Assembly (NCBI RefSeq): GCF_006440675.2 | Contig: NZ_CP083951.1 | Location: forward strand, 5,675,501-5,739,500 | DNA length: 64,000 bases | From: Mesorhizobium sp. B2-8-5 | GTDB taxonomy: Bacteria > Pseudomonadota > Alphaproteobacteria > Rhizobiales > Rhizobiaceae | Direction: 5' to 3' | Part shown: piece after piece, positions 17,786 through 26,894 of the stretch | Layout of the letters: every line of letters starts with the position of its first letter | How positions within the stretch are numbered: position 1 is the first letter of the stretch | The notes under the pieces: model-generated | What the model saw: only the letters and a program-made list of their open reading frames with translations | Databases searched by the model: none | What the model was told of the DNA's origin: nothing | Program-made: the position numbers and the translations under genes

Positions 17786-18736
17786 TCAGACCGATCCCTG
17801 CTCCTCGCCACGCACCCGGAAAGCGTCGACGGCAATCGCCAGCAGGATCATCGCGCCGCCAATCATCTGAATGTAATAGGCGGACACGTTGATCAGCTGC
17901 AGCCCGGTCTGGATGACCGTGATGAGGAGCGTGCCGCCGAGAATACCGAGCACCCGTCCGCGCCCGCCAAGCAGGGATACGCCGCCGATGACAGGAGCCG
18001 CGACCGCGTAGAGCAGGGTCGTGCTGCCCACGGTGACGCTCACGCCGCCGAGATAGGACGCGTAGAGGAAGCCGGCGAGACCGGCAAGGAAGCCTGACGC
18101 GGCGAAAGCGCCGAGCCGAGCGCGCCGCACGTTGATGCCGGCCGCATGCGCGGCCCGCCGGTTGCCGCCGGTGGCGTAGAGATTGCGGCCCCAGGCCGAA
18201 TAGGCAAGCACGATATGCGCCGCCAGATAGATAACGAACAGCGCGACCGGCATGATCGGCCATGTGCCGATCGTCGCGCTGCCGATATAGGCGTATCCTT
18301 CATCGGCTATGACCAGCGTGCGGGCCTGCGTGGCGCCGAGCACCGCGCCCTGCAGGAACAGCCCCATGGCCAGCGAGGCGATGAGCGAGTTCATCCGCAT
18401 GTAGGAGACGAAATAGCCGTTGACGGCGCCAATAAACGTGCCCGTCAGCACGGTCACCGCGACGGCGACGGTCCAGTGCGCGCCGTATTCCTGCATGGCA
18501 TAGGCGCCGATCATGCCGGAAAAGACGAGATTGCCGACGACCGACAGATCGATTTCGCCGATCAGCAGCGTGAAGGACACGGCCAGCACCAGCACGCCCA
18601 GCGTGGTGGCCTGCACCAGCACGTTCTGCAGGTTGCCTTCCGACAGGAAGAACGGATTGAGGACGCCGGCAAGGAGGCTGAAGACGATGATCAGTATCCA
18701 CACCACATTGTCGAGAAGGAATTTCCTGCCGTTCAT
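17786..18736 (-). CDS. sugar ABC transporter permease (RbsC-like, CUT2)
   Basis: A 316-residue membrane protein with eight to ten hydrophobic segments, the LIGEIDLSVVGN motif and the GGNRRAAHAAGI coupling loop of CUT2 permeases. It is clearly different from the XylH-like permease at 13101-14354. It follows the two-domain ATPase gene by 16 bases on the same strand and ends 239 bases before the AraC-family gene. It should form a transporter with the ATPase and the Tat-type binding protein upstream. Confidence 0.87.
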   Translation of the reverse strand: MNGRKFLLDNVVWILIIVFSLLAGVLNPFFLSEGNLQNVLVQATTLGVLVLAVSFTLLIGEIDLSVVGNLVFSGMIGAYAMQEYGAHWTVAVAVTVLTGTFIGAVNGYFVSYMRMNSLIASLAMGLFLQGAVLGATQARTLVIADEGYAYIGSATIGTWPIMPVALFVIYLAAHIVLAYSAWGRNLYATGGNRRAAHAAGINVRRARLGAFAASGFLAGLAGFLYASYLGGVSVTVGSTTLLYAVAAPVIGGVSLLGGRGRVLGILGGTLLITVIQTGLQLINVSAYYIQMIGGAMILLAIAVDAFRVRGEEQGSV

Positions 18737-18752
18737 GTCGTCCTGCGTCCTG

Positions 18753-20315
18753 TCATGGTTTTTCCCTCAGGGACCTGGCGTCGGCGATGGCGCCGACCGT
18801 CAGGCCCTCGGCCGAAAGCGAGCGTTCGATGCGGCCCTTGGAAAAGACGACCACGCGGTCGACCAGCCGCTGCATCTCGTCGGGATCCTGCGCGATCAGC
18901 AGGACCGCGACGCCGCGTTTGGTGGCGTCATCGATGAGGCGATGGATGTGTTCCTTCGCCGCCACGTCGACGCCGATCGTCGGTTCGTCGAGCAGCAGGA
19001 TCGCCGGATTTCGCTCCAGCAGGCGGCCAAGCAGGATTTTCTGTTGGTTGCCGCCACTGAGCTTGCGGATTTCCTGATCCGGCCCGTCCATCACGACGTC
19101 CATTGCCGCGCGCGCCCGGCGCACGCGGCCGAGCATGCCGGAGCGGCTGATCGCCCATCCGGCCTGGCGAGGCCAGTTGCCGAGGCTGAGGTTTTCCGCG
19201 ATGGACATCGAAGCGACATGCCCTTCGCCGATACGGTCATGCGTCAGATAGGCGATGCCGGCGGCAAGGCTGTGGGCCGGCGAACCGAGCCGGACCGGGC
19301 GGCCGTCGACCAGAACGCGGCCGGACATGACCGGGAGGAGCCCGCCGAGCGTGCGCAGCAGCTCTTGCGGGCCCTCGCCAAGCAGCCCGACAAGCCCGAC
19401 GATTTCACCGCGACCGATGGTGAGATCGACCGGGCCGCCGCCGGGGAAGCACAGATCGTCTATCTTGACGACCGGGGGCTTTGGTGCCGCCGACCTGTCG
19501 CGCCGGAATTCCTTCACATCGCTTCCGGTGATCAGCCGCGCCATGCCGTCGGCGGACAGCGATCCTGCGACGCCGCCTGCTGCGACCTTGCCGTCGCGCA
19601 GCACGGTGTATTCGCTGCAAAGCTGGCGGACTTCGTCATTGTGATGCGAGATATAGACGAAGGACGTGCCTTGGGCGGTCAGCGCCTCGACCCATCCCAT
19701 GAGATGCTGGCGCTCGCGCGCCGCAAGCCCCGCCGTCGGTTCGTCGAGGATGATCAGCCTGGCATCGCCGGCCACGGCCTTGATGATGGCGAGCCGCCTG
19801 CGGTCGCTGGCATTGAGATCCCCCGCGCGCCGCCGCGAGGGGACGTGCATGGCGTGACTTTCCAGGAGAAGGGCGGCCTGCCGGTGCAGTTTGCCCCAGT
19901 CGACCAGGCCGCGGCGGCGCGGTAGGTTCGGCAAAAGCAGGTTCTCGCCGATCGACAGGTCCTCGAAAATCTCGGAGTGCTGCGACAGCAGATACAACCC
20001 ACGCTTGTTGCGCGCGGTGAGCGACAGCGACGAGACATCCTCGCCGTCGAGCAGGATATTGCCCGCGTCGGCGCGCACGAAGCCGGCGATGACATTGGAC
20101 AGCGTCGATTTGCCGGCGCCGTTCTTGCCGAGCAGGCCGTGGATCGCGCCCTTGCGTACAGACAGCGACACGCCGTCGAGCGCCGAAACCGGCCCGTATG
20201 CCTTGAAGACATTGTCGACGACCAGCACGGGCCGGCCGGACGGCGTCGCCGCAGCAAACGGCCCTTCGCGTGTCCCGCGTGCGCCGTCTGCCGGCTCGCG
20301 ATCTGACTGCGTCAT
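18753..20315 (-). CDS. sugar ABC transporter ATP-binding protein (two domains, RbsA-like)
   Basis: A 520-residue fused ATPase. Domain 1 has Walker A GKNGAGKST and Walker B LIILDEPTAGL but a degenerate signature (LNASDRRRL in place of LSxGxxQ). Domain 2 lacks a proper Walker A (GLVGLLGEGPQEL) but keeps LSGGNQQK and LLLDEPTIGVD. A degenerate second Walker A is normal for the family, while the altered first signature is less usual. The ATG at 20315 lies seven bases after GGAGG; the upstream in-frame ATG at 20330 has no such site. It is the middle gene of the operon. Confidence 0.87.
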   Translation of the reverse strand: MTQSDREPADGARGTREGPFAAATPSGRPVLVVDNVFKAYGPVSALDGVSLSVRKGAIHGLLGKNGAGKSTLSNVIAGFVRADAGNILLDGEDVSSLSLTARNKRGLYLLSQHSEIFEDLSIGENLLLPNLPRRRGLVDWGKLHRQAALLLESHAMHVPSRRRAGDLNASDRRRLAIIKAVAGDARLIILDEPTAGLAARERQHLMGWVEALTAQGTSFVYISHHNDEVRQLCSEYTVLRDGKVAAGGVAGSLSADGMARLITGSDVKEFRRDRSAAPKPPVVKIDDLCFPGGGPVDLTIGRGEIVGLVGLLGEGPQELLRTLGGLLPVMSGRVLVDGRPVRLGSPAHSLAAGIAYLTHDRIGEGHVASMSIAENLSLGNWPRQAGWAISRSGMLGRVRRARAAMDVVMDGPDQEIRKLSGGNQQKILLGRLLERNPAILLLDEPTIGVDVAAKEHIHRLIDDATKRGVAVLLIAQDPDEMQRLVDRVVVFSKGRIERSLSAEGLTVGAIADARSLREKP

Positions 20316-20381
20316 CGGCCGCCTCCCCATTCCAGGTCAAGGAGGGCGCGGCCGATACCGCGCGCCCTCGCCCGCCGGTTC

Positions 20382-21488
20382 TCAACCGGCGTTCTGTTCC
20401 ATCTTCCAGACCTTGGTGACGACGTTGGCCCAGTGGCGCGGATCGTCGGCGTTCTCCTTGGTCAGGAAGTAGGGTGGTATGGTCAGGAGCGGCCCGGACG
20501 GGCTGTCGGCGATCGTTCCCTTCTCCCAGAAGTACTTCTTGTTCTCATACGGTCCGGTCGGCACCCGCTGACCCTTGAGCGTGTACTGCTCCAGCAGATC
20601 CACGACGATCTCGACATAGGCGATCGGATCCTGGGCGATGTCGGCATCGATCTCGCCGGCCTTGACCCATTCGAGCGCGTTGGGCGAGGCGTCGATGCTG
20701 GTCAGGATGATGTGCTTCTCATGACCGACCGGGAAGAGCCGCTTCTGCGTCTCCATGGCCTTGCGGGCATCGACGACGAAGATGTCGGTGGGCATGTGGA
20801 TGGCGTCGAGGTCGGGGCGCTCGCGCAGTGTGGCGGAGACGACGGCCAAAGCCTCTTCATGCTGGTTGTTCTGCGGCCGCGAGATGATCTCGATGTCCTT
20901 GTATTTGGACTGCAAGGTCTCCTCGAAACCCTCCTTGCGGTTGCGCAGGGCGACCGCCGTCAGCGAGCCGTAATTGTTCAGCACGCTGCCCTTGGGCGAA
21001 CCATATTTCTTGGTCAGCAGTTCGGCCGTCTTTTCGGCCGCCATGACGCCCGACTGACGATTGTCGAAGGTGACCGAAGCGGCGACGGTGCCGCCGGTGA
21101 GCGGCGTGTCGACCATGCCGACCGGAACGCCAAGCGACTTGGCCTTCTTCGTAAGCGGGATGAGCAGTTCGGAATCGAGCGCGTCCGAGATGAGGTAGCG
21201 CGGCTTCTGCAGCAGCAGGCTGTTCCAGTCGTTCACCTGCGCGTTGGAATCGCCGTTGGCATCCTTGCCGACGAATTGCAGTCCCAGGCTTTCGGCCTTG
21301 CGCTTCAACGCCTCCTGCAGGACGACGAAAAAGAAAAAGCCGAGATAGGGCGTTTCCCAGGCCACCACTTTCGAGAGCTCCTGCGCGCCGGCGGAACCGC
21401 TTCGGGCCATTACGCCAGCGGCGGCGCCCGCCGCGGCGCTTGCGAGCAAAGCTCGGCGGCTCAGTCTGAAATTCATGATGTTCGACAT
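20382..21488 (-). CDS. sugar ABC transporter substrate-binding protein with Tat-type signal
   Basis: A 368-residue type I periplasmic binding protein. The N-terminus has a twin-arginine motif (LSRRALL at about residues 9-15) followed by an alanine-rich hydrophobic stretch, suggesting Tat export. The body contains FVGKDANGDS and the repeated Rossmann segments of RbsB-like proteins. The ATG at 21488 follows GGGAGGATAACC. It is first in the operon with the RbsA-like ATPase and RbsC-like permease, and divergent from the SGNH hydrolase. The ligand is unknown. Confidence 0.85.
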   Translation of the reverse strand: MSNIMNFRLSRRALLASAAAGAAAGVMARSGSAGAQELSKVVAWETPYLGFFFFVVLQEALKRKAESLGLQFVGKDANGDSNAQVNDWNSLLLQKPRYLISDALDSELLIPLTKKAKSLGVPVGMVDTPLTGGTVAASVTFDNRQSGVMAAEKTAELLTKKYGSPKGSVLNNYGSLTAVALRNRKEGFEETLQSKYKDIEIISRPQNNQHEEALAVVSATLRERPDLDAIHMPTDIFVVDARKAMETQKRLFPVGHEKHIILTSIDASPNALEWVKAGEIDADIAQDPIAYVEIVVDLLEQYTLKGQRVPTGPYENKKYFWEKGTIADSPSGPLLTIPPYFLTKENADDPRHWANVVTKVWKMEQNAG

Positions 21489-21818
21489 GGTTATCCTCCC
21501 TTCCCAAAGGCAATTGACCGGTCGCGGGTGCGACACGCACCAGCCCGCGAAACCGCTCGCTGGCCGGCAAAGGCTCCTCCACTGCCGGCTGCTACGACGG
21601 AAAAGCTAACCAAGCGAAAATGGCGATGCCACCACGCCCCTGACGCGTGACCGATACTTTCTTGTGCTTCGAGCGCGACCGTGATGGCGGCGGTCCTGCG
21701 CTGGATGCAGAGGCAAGCCGAGAGCAAGAAAGTACCAGGCAGGCATCGGATTTCTGGTGGTGAAGCCAACCGCGCGTTGCTAGCGTTGCCGCTGCTCGAT
21801 CCACGAGGAGGCGACGGG
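21489..21818. other. divergent intergenic region between RbsB-like gene and SGNH hydrolase gene
   Basis: These 330 bases hold the start regions of two diverging genes and should contain both promoters. I see no additional gene. Open reading in this stretch (for example from 21681) only extends the hydrolase upstream and lacks coding character. No palindrome could be confidently assigned as an operator. Confidence 0.4.
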
Positions 21819-23021
21819 ATGACCGGACATTGGATGGGAACGTGGGCCGCCAGCCCGATGAATGTCTGGCCGGGCGATGCCGTTCTTTACGGCTTCCACA
21901 ACCAGACGGTCAGGCAGGTTGTGCGCATCAGCAAGGGTGGCACGCGCTTTTGTGTGCGGCTTTCGAACGAGCATGGCAGCGACCCGATCGACATCGGCGC
22001 GGCATCCATCGCCAGGGCCGCCGACGGCGGCAGCATCGAGGGCGGGAGTTTGCGCCGGTTGACCTTCGGCGGCTCGCGCGCAGCCAGGATCTTGCCCGGC
22101 GCGCCGCTTTTGAGCGACCCGGTCGAGCTCGCGGCCGGCGACCTCTGTGACGTCGCCGTCAGCCTATATTTCAGCGGTTTCGCGCCGATCCAGACCTATC
22201 ACTACGAGGCCCAGCAGACCGCCTATATTTCCGATTACGGCGAGTTCGTTCACGCCGAGCGCATGCCCTTGCAGCAGACCTCCACCAGCCGCTATTTCCT
22301 GACGGCCGTTCTTGTCGAATGCGAGGCCGACAGCCGCTCGATCGTCTGCTTCGGCGATTCCATAACCGACGGCTTCGGATCGACGGTGGATGCGAACGCC
22401 AGATGGCCGGATCGCCTGGCCGAGCGGCTTTCGGCGGCCGGATTGCTTGGCCGTCTCGGCGTTCTCAACCATGGCATCGGCGGCAACCGGGTGACCGCGA
22501 GCCGGGCACGCGGCGCGAGCGCGCTCGCTCGTTTCGACCGCGATGTGCTCGGCCTGCCCAATGTCGGCCAGATGGTGCTACTGGAAGGCATCAACGACAT
22601 CGGCTGGCCGGGAACGATGCTGGCAGGGCCGGCCGAGGCCGTCTCGCTGGAGGATCTGGTCGGCAGCTACCGGCAACTGATCGCGCGCGCCCACATGCGC
22701 CGCATCAAAGTCATCCAGGGCACGCTCACGCCCTGTGCCGGCGCGTTCGCGGGCGAGGCCCTGCGCACGTTCCACTCGCCCGAGAAAGAACGGGTGCGCC
22801 GCTCCGTCAACGATTGGATAAGAGCCTCCAGTCCCGCCGATGCCGTCATCGATTTCGACCGGGCGCTGGCCGACCCGAAAGACAGCTCCCGCATTCGTCC
22901 GGAATTCGACTGCGGTGACGGCCTGCACCCGTCCGATGCCGGCTACAAGGCGATGGCCGATCTCTTCGACCTCGATCTTTTCGGCCCGCCGACGACACAG
23001 GCGATCGAAGCACTTCCTTAA
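21819..23021 (+). CDS. SGNH/GDSL hydrolase family protein
   Basis: A 400-residue esterase-type enzyme. The catalytic serine is in CFGDSITDG (near residue 181), the block III region contains EGINDIGWPG, and the Asp-x2-His pair is in DGLHPSDAGY close to the C-terminus. About 170 residues precede the GDS motif, forming a beta-rich N-terminal domain (THR/STG repeats, TYHYEAQQTAYIS). No signal peptide is evident, so it is probably cytoplasmic. The ATG at 21819 has GAGGAGGCGACGGG upstream. Being divergent from a sugar ABC operon suggests that it removes acyl groups from an imported carbohydrate; this is inference. Confidence 0.85.
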   Translation: MTGHWMGTWAASPMNVWPGDAVLYGFHNQTVRQVVRISKGGTRFCVRLSNEHGSDPIDIGAASIARAADGGSIEGGSLRRLTFGGSRAARILPGAPLLSDPVELAAGDLCDVAVSLYFSGFAPIQTYHYEAQQTAYISDYGEFVHAERMPLQQTSTSRYFLTAVLVECEADSRSIVCFGDSITDGFGSTVDANARWPDRLAERLSAAGLLGRLGVLNHGIGGNRVTASRARGASALARFDRDVLGLPNVGQMVLLEGINDIGWPGTMLAGPAEAVSLEDLVGSYRQLIARAHMRRIKVIQGTLTPCAGAFAGEALRTFHSPEKERVRRSVNDWIRASSPADAVIDFDRALADPKDSSRIRPEFDCGDGLHPSDAGYKAMADLFDLDLFGPPTTQAIEALP

Positions 23022-23066
23022 CCATAGCGGTTCAGGATCGATCCCTGGTCAGTGGGGACACCCTGA

Positions 23067-24227
23067 TTGAAAAAGCCGGCGCGCCCTCTTCGCCGCCTGG
23101 CGCTTCTCGCGGCGGCGGTTGCGCTGGGCACGGTGGCACAGGCCTCGGATTTCTCCGAGCCGTGGAAGAATGCCGACCGCCCGCTGGTGATCGACGCCTA
23201 CGAATACAATTCGATCGACTGGCAGCAACTCGTCACCGACAAGCGCATCGCCGGCTTCATCAACAAGGCGTCCGACGGGCTGCCGCCGCCCTATTTCTGC
23301 TTCGGCGCCGAGGCCGATGTCAAACTCTGCAAGGCGCAATGGAAACGCTATGCGGTGACGCGCGAATTGTTCCAGACGCGCAAGGTGGTGGCCAAGGCGC
23401 TTGGCCTGAAATGGGGCGCCTATCACCTCGCCCGCCCCGGCAACCCGGTCGAGCAGGCCAACAATTTCATCGATTTCGCCGAGCCGGCGCCGGATGAGCT
23501 GATGGCCCTCGACATCGAAGGCATCGATGCCACGCAATGGATGTCGCTGGAGGACGCCGAGGAATTCGTGCGCCAGGTGCATCGCCGCCTCGGCCGCTTC
23601 CCGGTGCTCTATGTCAACGGCAAGACCGCCCAGTACATCGCCGAAAATCGCTACCAGTATCGGCTCCTGTCACGGCTGCCGCTGTGGTACGCGCGCTACA
23701 AGCCCGACATCGACGTGCATTTCCCGATGGGCAACTGGCAGGGCTACGCGCTGTGGCAATTCTCGGCGCAGGCCAATTGCGGCCGTTTCTCCTGCCCTTA
23801 CCGCGTGCCGGGCACGCCCCACGACATCGACGTCAACGTCGCGCCGATGAGCGCCGACGAATTGCGCCAGCAGTGGGCCTTCGGCGGCCTGATCGACGTG
23901 CCGTCCGATTACCTGGCTTCGATCCCGGTGCCGCTGTCGCGCCAGGCGGCGCTCGCCGGGAAAGCCACCATCACCTATGCCGATGTGGCGACGCCGCCGA
24001 CCGTCGAGGAGATGGTCGCGGTGCTCGGCGCGCGCTGGGAGAAATTCCGCGGCGGGTTCCGCATGCCGGTGGTGAAGACGGTGCCGACGCGGCCGGGTTT
24101 CGGCATCGTGCAATATGTTGCCTGGAAACGGTCCGGGCAGCGCACGCCCGAGCAGATCGCCGCAGCGTTTGCCGCGGCGGCCGACCCGGTGAGCACCGCC
24201 TCGACAACGCTTGAGGCCAAGCGCTGA
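23067..24227 (+). CDS. GH25-family muramidase (lysozyme M1-like)
   Basis: A 386-residue secreted protein. The N-terminal signal peptide (ALLAAAVALGTVAQAS) is followed by a GH25 beta/alpha barrel, with the acidic catalytic pair in MALDIEGID and aromatic-rich WYARYKPDID and LWQFSAQ segments. GH25 enzymes cleave the muramic-acid glycosidic bond of peptidoglycan. The start is a TTG at 23067 with GTGGGGA upstream. The C-terminal ~120 residues are not part of the usual GH25 core. It is convergent with the AraC-type gene at 24234, six bases apart. A role in wall remodelling is inferred. Confidence 0.82.
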   Translation: MKKPARPLRRLALLAAAVALGTVAQASDFSEPWKNADRPLVIDAYEYNSIDWQQLVTDKRIAGFINKASDGLPPPYFCFGAEADVKLCKAQWKRYAVTRELFQTRKVVAKALGLKWGAYHLARPGNPVEQANNFIDFAEPAPDELMALDIEGIDATQWMSLEDAEEFVRQVHRRLGRFPVLYVNGKTAQYIAENRYQYRLLSRLPLWYARYKPDIDVHFPMGNWQGYALWQFSAQANCGRFSCPYRVPGTPHDIDVNVAPMSADELRQQWAFGGLIDVPSDYLASIPVPLSRQAALAGKATITYADVATPPTVEEMVAVLGARWEKFRGGFRMPVVKTVPTRPGFGIVQYVAWKRSGQRTPEQIAAAFAAAADPVSTASTTLEAKR

Positions 24228-24233
24228 TATGCT

Positions 24234-25076
24234 TCAGCGGTGGTTGCCCAGGCTGGCATACATGCCGGTGGTGCGGAACTGCGTCGGATTGATGCCGTAA
24301 CAGCGGCGAAAGACCTTGGAGAAGTAGTTCGCGTCCTCGAAGCCGCACAGCACCGCGACTTCCTTGACCGGCAGGAAATCCGCCTTGGTCAGGAGTTTCG
24401 CCGCCCGCTGCAGTCGCTGCTGCAGGACGAATTCAGCCGGGGGCAGTCCTTCGCTCTCGGCGAAGCAGCGCGAGAAATGGGCGCGGCTGAGGCCGCTGAT
24501 TTCGACCAGCTCCGCCACCGGCAGCGGCTTGTCGAGATTGGCGTTGATGTGGTCGATGACCGGCTGCATGGCGCTTTGTTTTTCGGCGAAGGCGTGCGAG
24601 CCGAAGACATCGTCGTAGAGCGCCATCGCCGCCTCATAGGCGATCGCCGAGGCGGCGCCGGGCGAAGCCGCACCCTTGATCAGGCGCAGGCTGCAATCGG
24701 CAAGGTGATCAATGGTCGCCTGCTGCAGCCGGAGCACCGGGCCTGAGACGCTGAGGATGGACTTGTGGATGCGCAGCGCCTCCTCGCCATTCATCGAGAT
24801 CCAGAAATATTCCCAGCGGTCGCCCTTGGCCAACCAGTAGCGATGGTTGTGCGGCACCAGAACCAGCAGCGTGTCGTTCGCCTGCAGACGGTAGTTGCGG
24901 CTCTCGTAGCGCAATTGGCCGGTGCCGCTGATCGTATGCTGGAGGACCGTGAACGGGGTCTGGCCACGCTTCCTGCCGTCCCAGTCGTAGGTCTCGCCCT
25001 CGCGCAGCTCGTAGCCCGTGCTGGTCGGCATGGCATGCAGGCGCTGGCGGCCGCGCGGCAGCGAGATCGTGCGCAT
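24234..25076 (-). CDS. agpT: AraC-family activator, probable alpha-galactoside regulator AgpT
   Basis: A 280-residue regulator with an AraC-type cupin ligand-binding domain (LRYESRNYRL, then LVLVPHNHRYW) and two C-terminal helix-turn-helices (LPVAELVEISGLSRAHFSRCF and VKEVAVLCGFEDANYFSKVFRR). It is divergent from agaL1, the arrangement of the Sinorhizobium meliloti agp locus, where an AraC-like activator called AgpT is required for alpha-galactoside induction. The ATG at 25076 is preceded by GGAAAG. A longer N-terminus starting at 25271 is possible but gives residues without family character. The symbol rests on gene order and family, not on alignment. Confidence 0.8.
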   Translation of the reverse strand: MRTISLPRGRQRLHAMPTSTGYELREGETYDWDGRKRGQTPFTVLQHTISGTGQLRYESRNYRLQANDTLLVLVPHNHRYWLAKGDRWEYFWISMNGEEALRIHKSILSVSGPVLRLQQATIDHLADCSLRLIKGAASPGAASAIAYEAAMALYDDVFGSHAFAEKQSAMQPVIDHINANLDKPLPVAELVEISGLSRAHFSRCFAESEGLPPAEFVLQQRLQRAAKLLTKADFLPVKEVAVLCGFEDANYFSKVFRRCYGINPTQFRTTGMYASLGNHR

Positions 25077-25323
25077 CAGCTTTCCGTTGGCGATCAGGTC
25101 CTGCAGCACAAAATTACCCTCGAAAGCATAATCCTTCTCTGGCCGCGCCGACGAATAAGCGCATAATCCGGCCCTCAAGACGCGAAAGACCCGCGGTCGA
25201 GGAGCGGGCGGGAGGAGAAAAGAGCCGGATTTCCGGCTTTGAGTGGCGGGCGCGCTGTTGCGTGCGGCCATATCCTCCCTTGCTGCTCCTTGCCTAGCAT
25301 TCGATTGGATCGAGGTGAAGGTG
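25077..25323. promoter_or_regulatory. divergent agpT-agaL1 promoter region with a 9-bp direct repeat
   Basis: This 247-base gap should carry the promoters of agpT and of the agaL1-agpABCD-agaL2 operon. A direct repeat GCATAATCC occurs at 25126-25134 and 25161-25169, 35 bases apart, and may be part of AraC-type half-sites. A strong GGGAGGAT lies near 25272 on the minus strand, but it does not match the expected agpT N-terminus. A -35/-10 pair could not be fixed by eye. Confidence 0.4.
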
Positions 25324-26790
25324 ATGAGTTTCAAAATCGCTATTATCGGCGCCGGCAGCGTCGGATTCACCAAGAAGCTGTTCACCGACATCCTGTGCGT
25401 GCCGGAATTCAAGGACATCGAATTCGCGCTGACCGATGTCAGCGAGCACAATCTGGCGATGATCAAGGCGATCCTCGACCGGATCGTCGAGGCGAACAGA
25501 TTGCCGACCAGGGTGACGGCGACCACGAACCGCCGCGAGGCGCTGGAGGGCGCGCGCTACATCATCAGCTGCGTGCGCGTCGGCGGGCTCGAAGCCTATG
25601 CCGACGACATTCGCATCCCGCTCAAATATGGCATCGACCAATGCGTCGGCGACACGATCTGCGCCGGCGGCATTCTCTACGGTCAGCGCAACATTCCGGT
25701 GATCCTCGACTTCTGCCGGGATATTCGCGAGGTCGCCGATACCAACGCCAAGTTCCTCAACTATGCCAACCCCATGGCCATGAACACATGGGCGGCGATC
25801 GAGTACGGCAAGGTCGACACGGTCGGGCTCTGCCACGGCGTCCAGCACGGCGCCGAGCAGATCGCCGAGGTGCTCGGCGCGAAATCGCCCAAGGAGCTCG
25901 ACTATGTCTGCTCCGGCATCAACCACCAGACCTGGTTCATCGAGCTCAGGCTGAACGGCCGGCCGATCAGCAAGGACGAGCTGGTCGACGCCTTCGAGGC
26001 GCATCCGGTCTATTCGAAGCAGGAAAAGCTGCGCATCGATGTGCTGAAGCGCTTCGGCGTCTACTCGACCGAAAGCAACGGGCATCTGTCGGAATATCTG
26101 CCCTGGTACCGCAAGCGCCCCGAGGAGATCACGCGCTGGATCGACATGTCCGACTGGATCCATGGCGAGACCGGCGGCTATCTGCGCTACTCTACCGAGA
26201 CCCGCAACTGGTTCGAAACGGAGTATCCGCAATTCCTCGAAGCGGCGTCGAAGCCGATCGATCCGGCCAACCGCTCCAACGAACACGCCAGCCACATTCT
26301 GGAAGCGCTTGAGACCAATCGCGTCTATCGCGGCCATTTCAACGTCAAGAACGACGGCGTGATCACCAACCTGCCACAGGACGCCATCATCGAGTCGCCC
26401 GGCTTCGTCGACCGCTTCGGCATCAACATGGCCGCCGGCATCACGCTGCCGGAGGCCTGCGCGGCGACTTGCATGGCCTCGATCAACGTCCAGCGCATGT
26501 CGGTGCACGCGGCGATCGCTGGCGACATCGACCTGCTCAAGCTCGCCGTGCTGCACGATCCGCTGGTTGGAGCCGTGTCGACGCCGGAAGAGGTCTGGCA
26601 GATGGTGGACGAGATGGTCGTCGCTCAGTCCCAATGGCTGCCGCAATATGCGCATGCCGTTCCGGCGGCAAAGGAGCGGCTTTCGAAATCCAAGGTCAAG
26701 ACCCGCGAATGGGCGGGCGCGGCGCGCCGCAGCGTCCGCTCGATCGAGGAATTGCGCGCCGAAAAGGCGGCGCTGAAACAGGCCGGCTGA
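25324..26790 (+). CDS. agaL1: GH4-family NAD-dependent alpha-glycosidase (AgaL1-like)
   Basis: A 488-residue GH4 glycosidase. Such enzymes use NAD and Mn2+ to hydrolyse by transient oxidation at C3. The Rossmann motif IIGAGSVGF is at residues 7-15 and the metal-binding Cys-His motif is CHGV at residues 170-173. By published motif rules CHSV marks alpha-galactosidases, while CHG-type motifs occur in other GH4 subgroups, so this enzyme may differ in specificity from AgaL2. The ATG at 25324 follows GAGGTGAAGG. It opens the alpha-galactoside operon. Confidence 0.85.
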   Translation: MSFKIAIIGAGSVGFTKKLFTDILCVPEFKDIEFALTDVSEHNLAMIKAILDRIVEANRLPTRVTATTNRREALEGARYIISCVRVGGLEAYADDIRIPLKYGIDQCVGDTICAGGILYGQRNIPVILDFCRDIREVADTNAKFLNYANPMAMNTWAAIEYGKVDTVGLCHGVQHGAEQIAEVLGAKSPKELDYVCSGINHQTWFIELRLNGRPISKDELVDAFEAHPVYSKQEKLRIDVLKRFGVYSTESNGHLSEYLPWYRKRPEEITRWIDMSDWIHGETGGYLRYSTETRNWFETEYPQFLEAASKPIDPANRSNEHASHILEALETNRVYRGHFNVKNDGVITNLPQDAIIESPGFVDRFGINMAAGITLPEACAATCMASINVQRMSVHAAIAGDIDLLKLAVLHDPLVGAVSTPEEVWQMVDEMVVAQSQWLPQYAHAVPAAKERLSKSKVKTREWAGAARRSVRSIEELRAEKAALKQAG

Positions 26791-26806
26791 GATCCCGGCA
26801 AGCAGG

Positions 26807-26829
26807 CGGACGCGCAGGAGGCGCGTCCG
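26807..26829. other. stem-loop between agaL1 and agpA
   Basis: GGACGCGC and GCGCGTCC form an eight-base perfect stem (nine with the flanking C-G pair) around an AGGAG loop, 16 bases after the agaL1 stop. No U-tract follows, so it is more likely an mRNA-stabilising or processing element than a terminator. It lies just before agpA, whose product is needed in excess. Confidence 0.5.
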
Positions 26830-26894
26830 GCGGATCAGCCGTCCAGAAACAAGAGGCGGGCAGCAGCAGGCGTCCAAACAACTGGGAGGAGACG

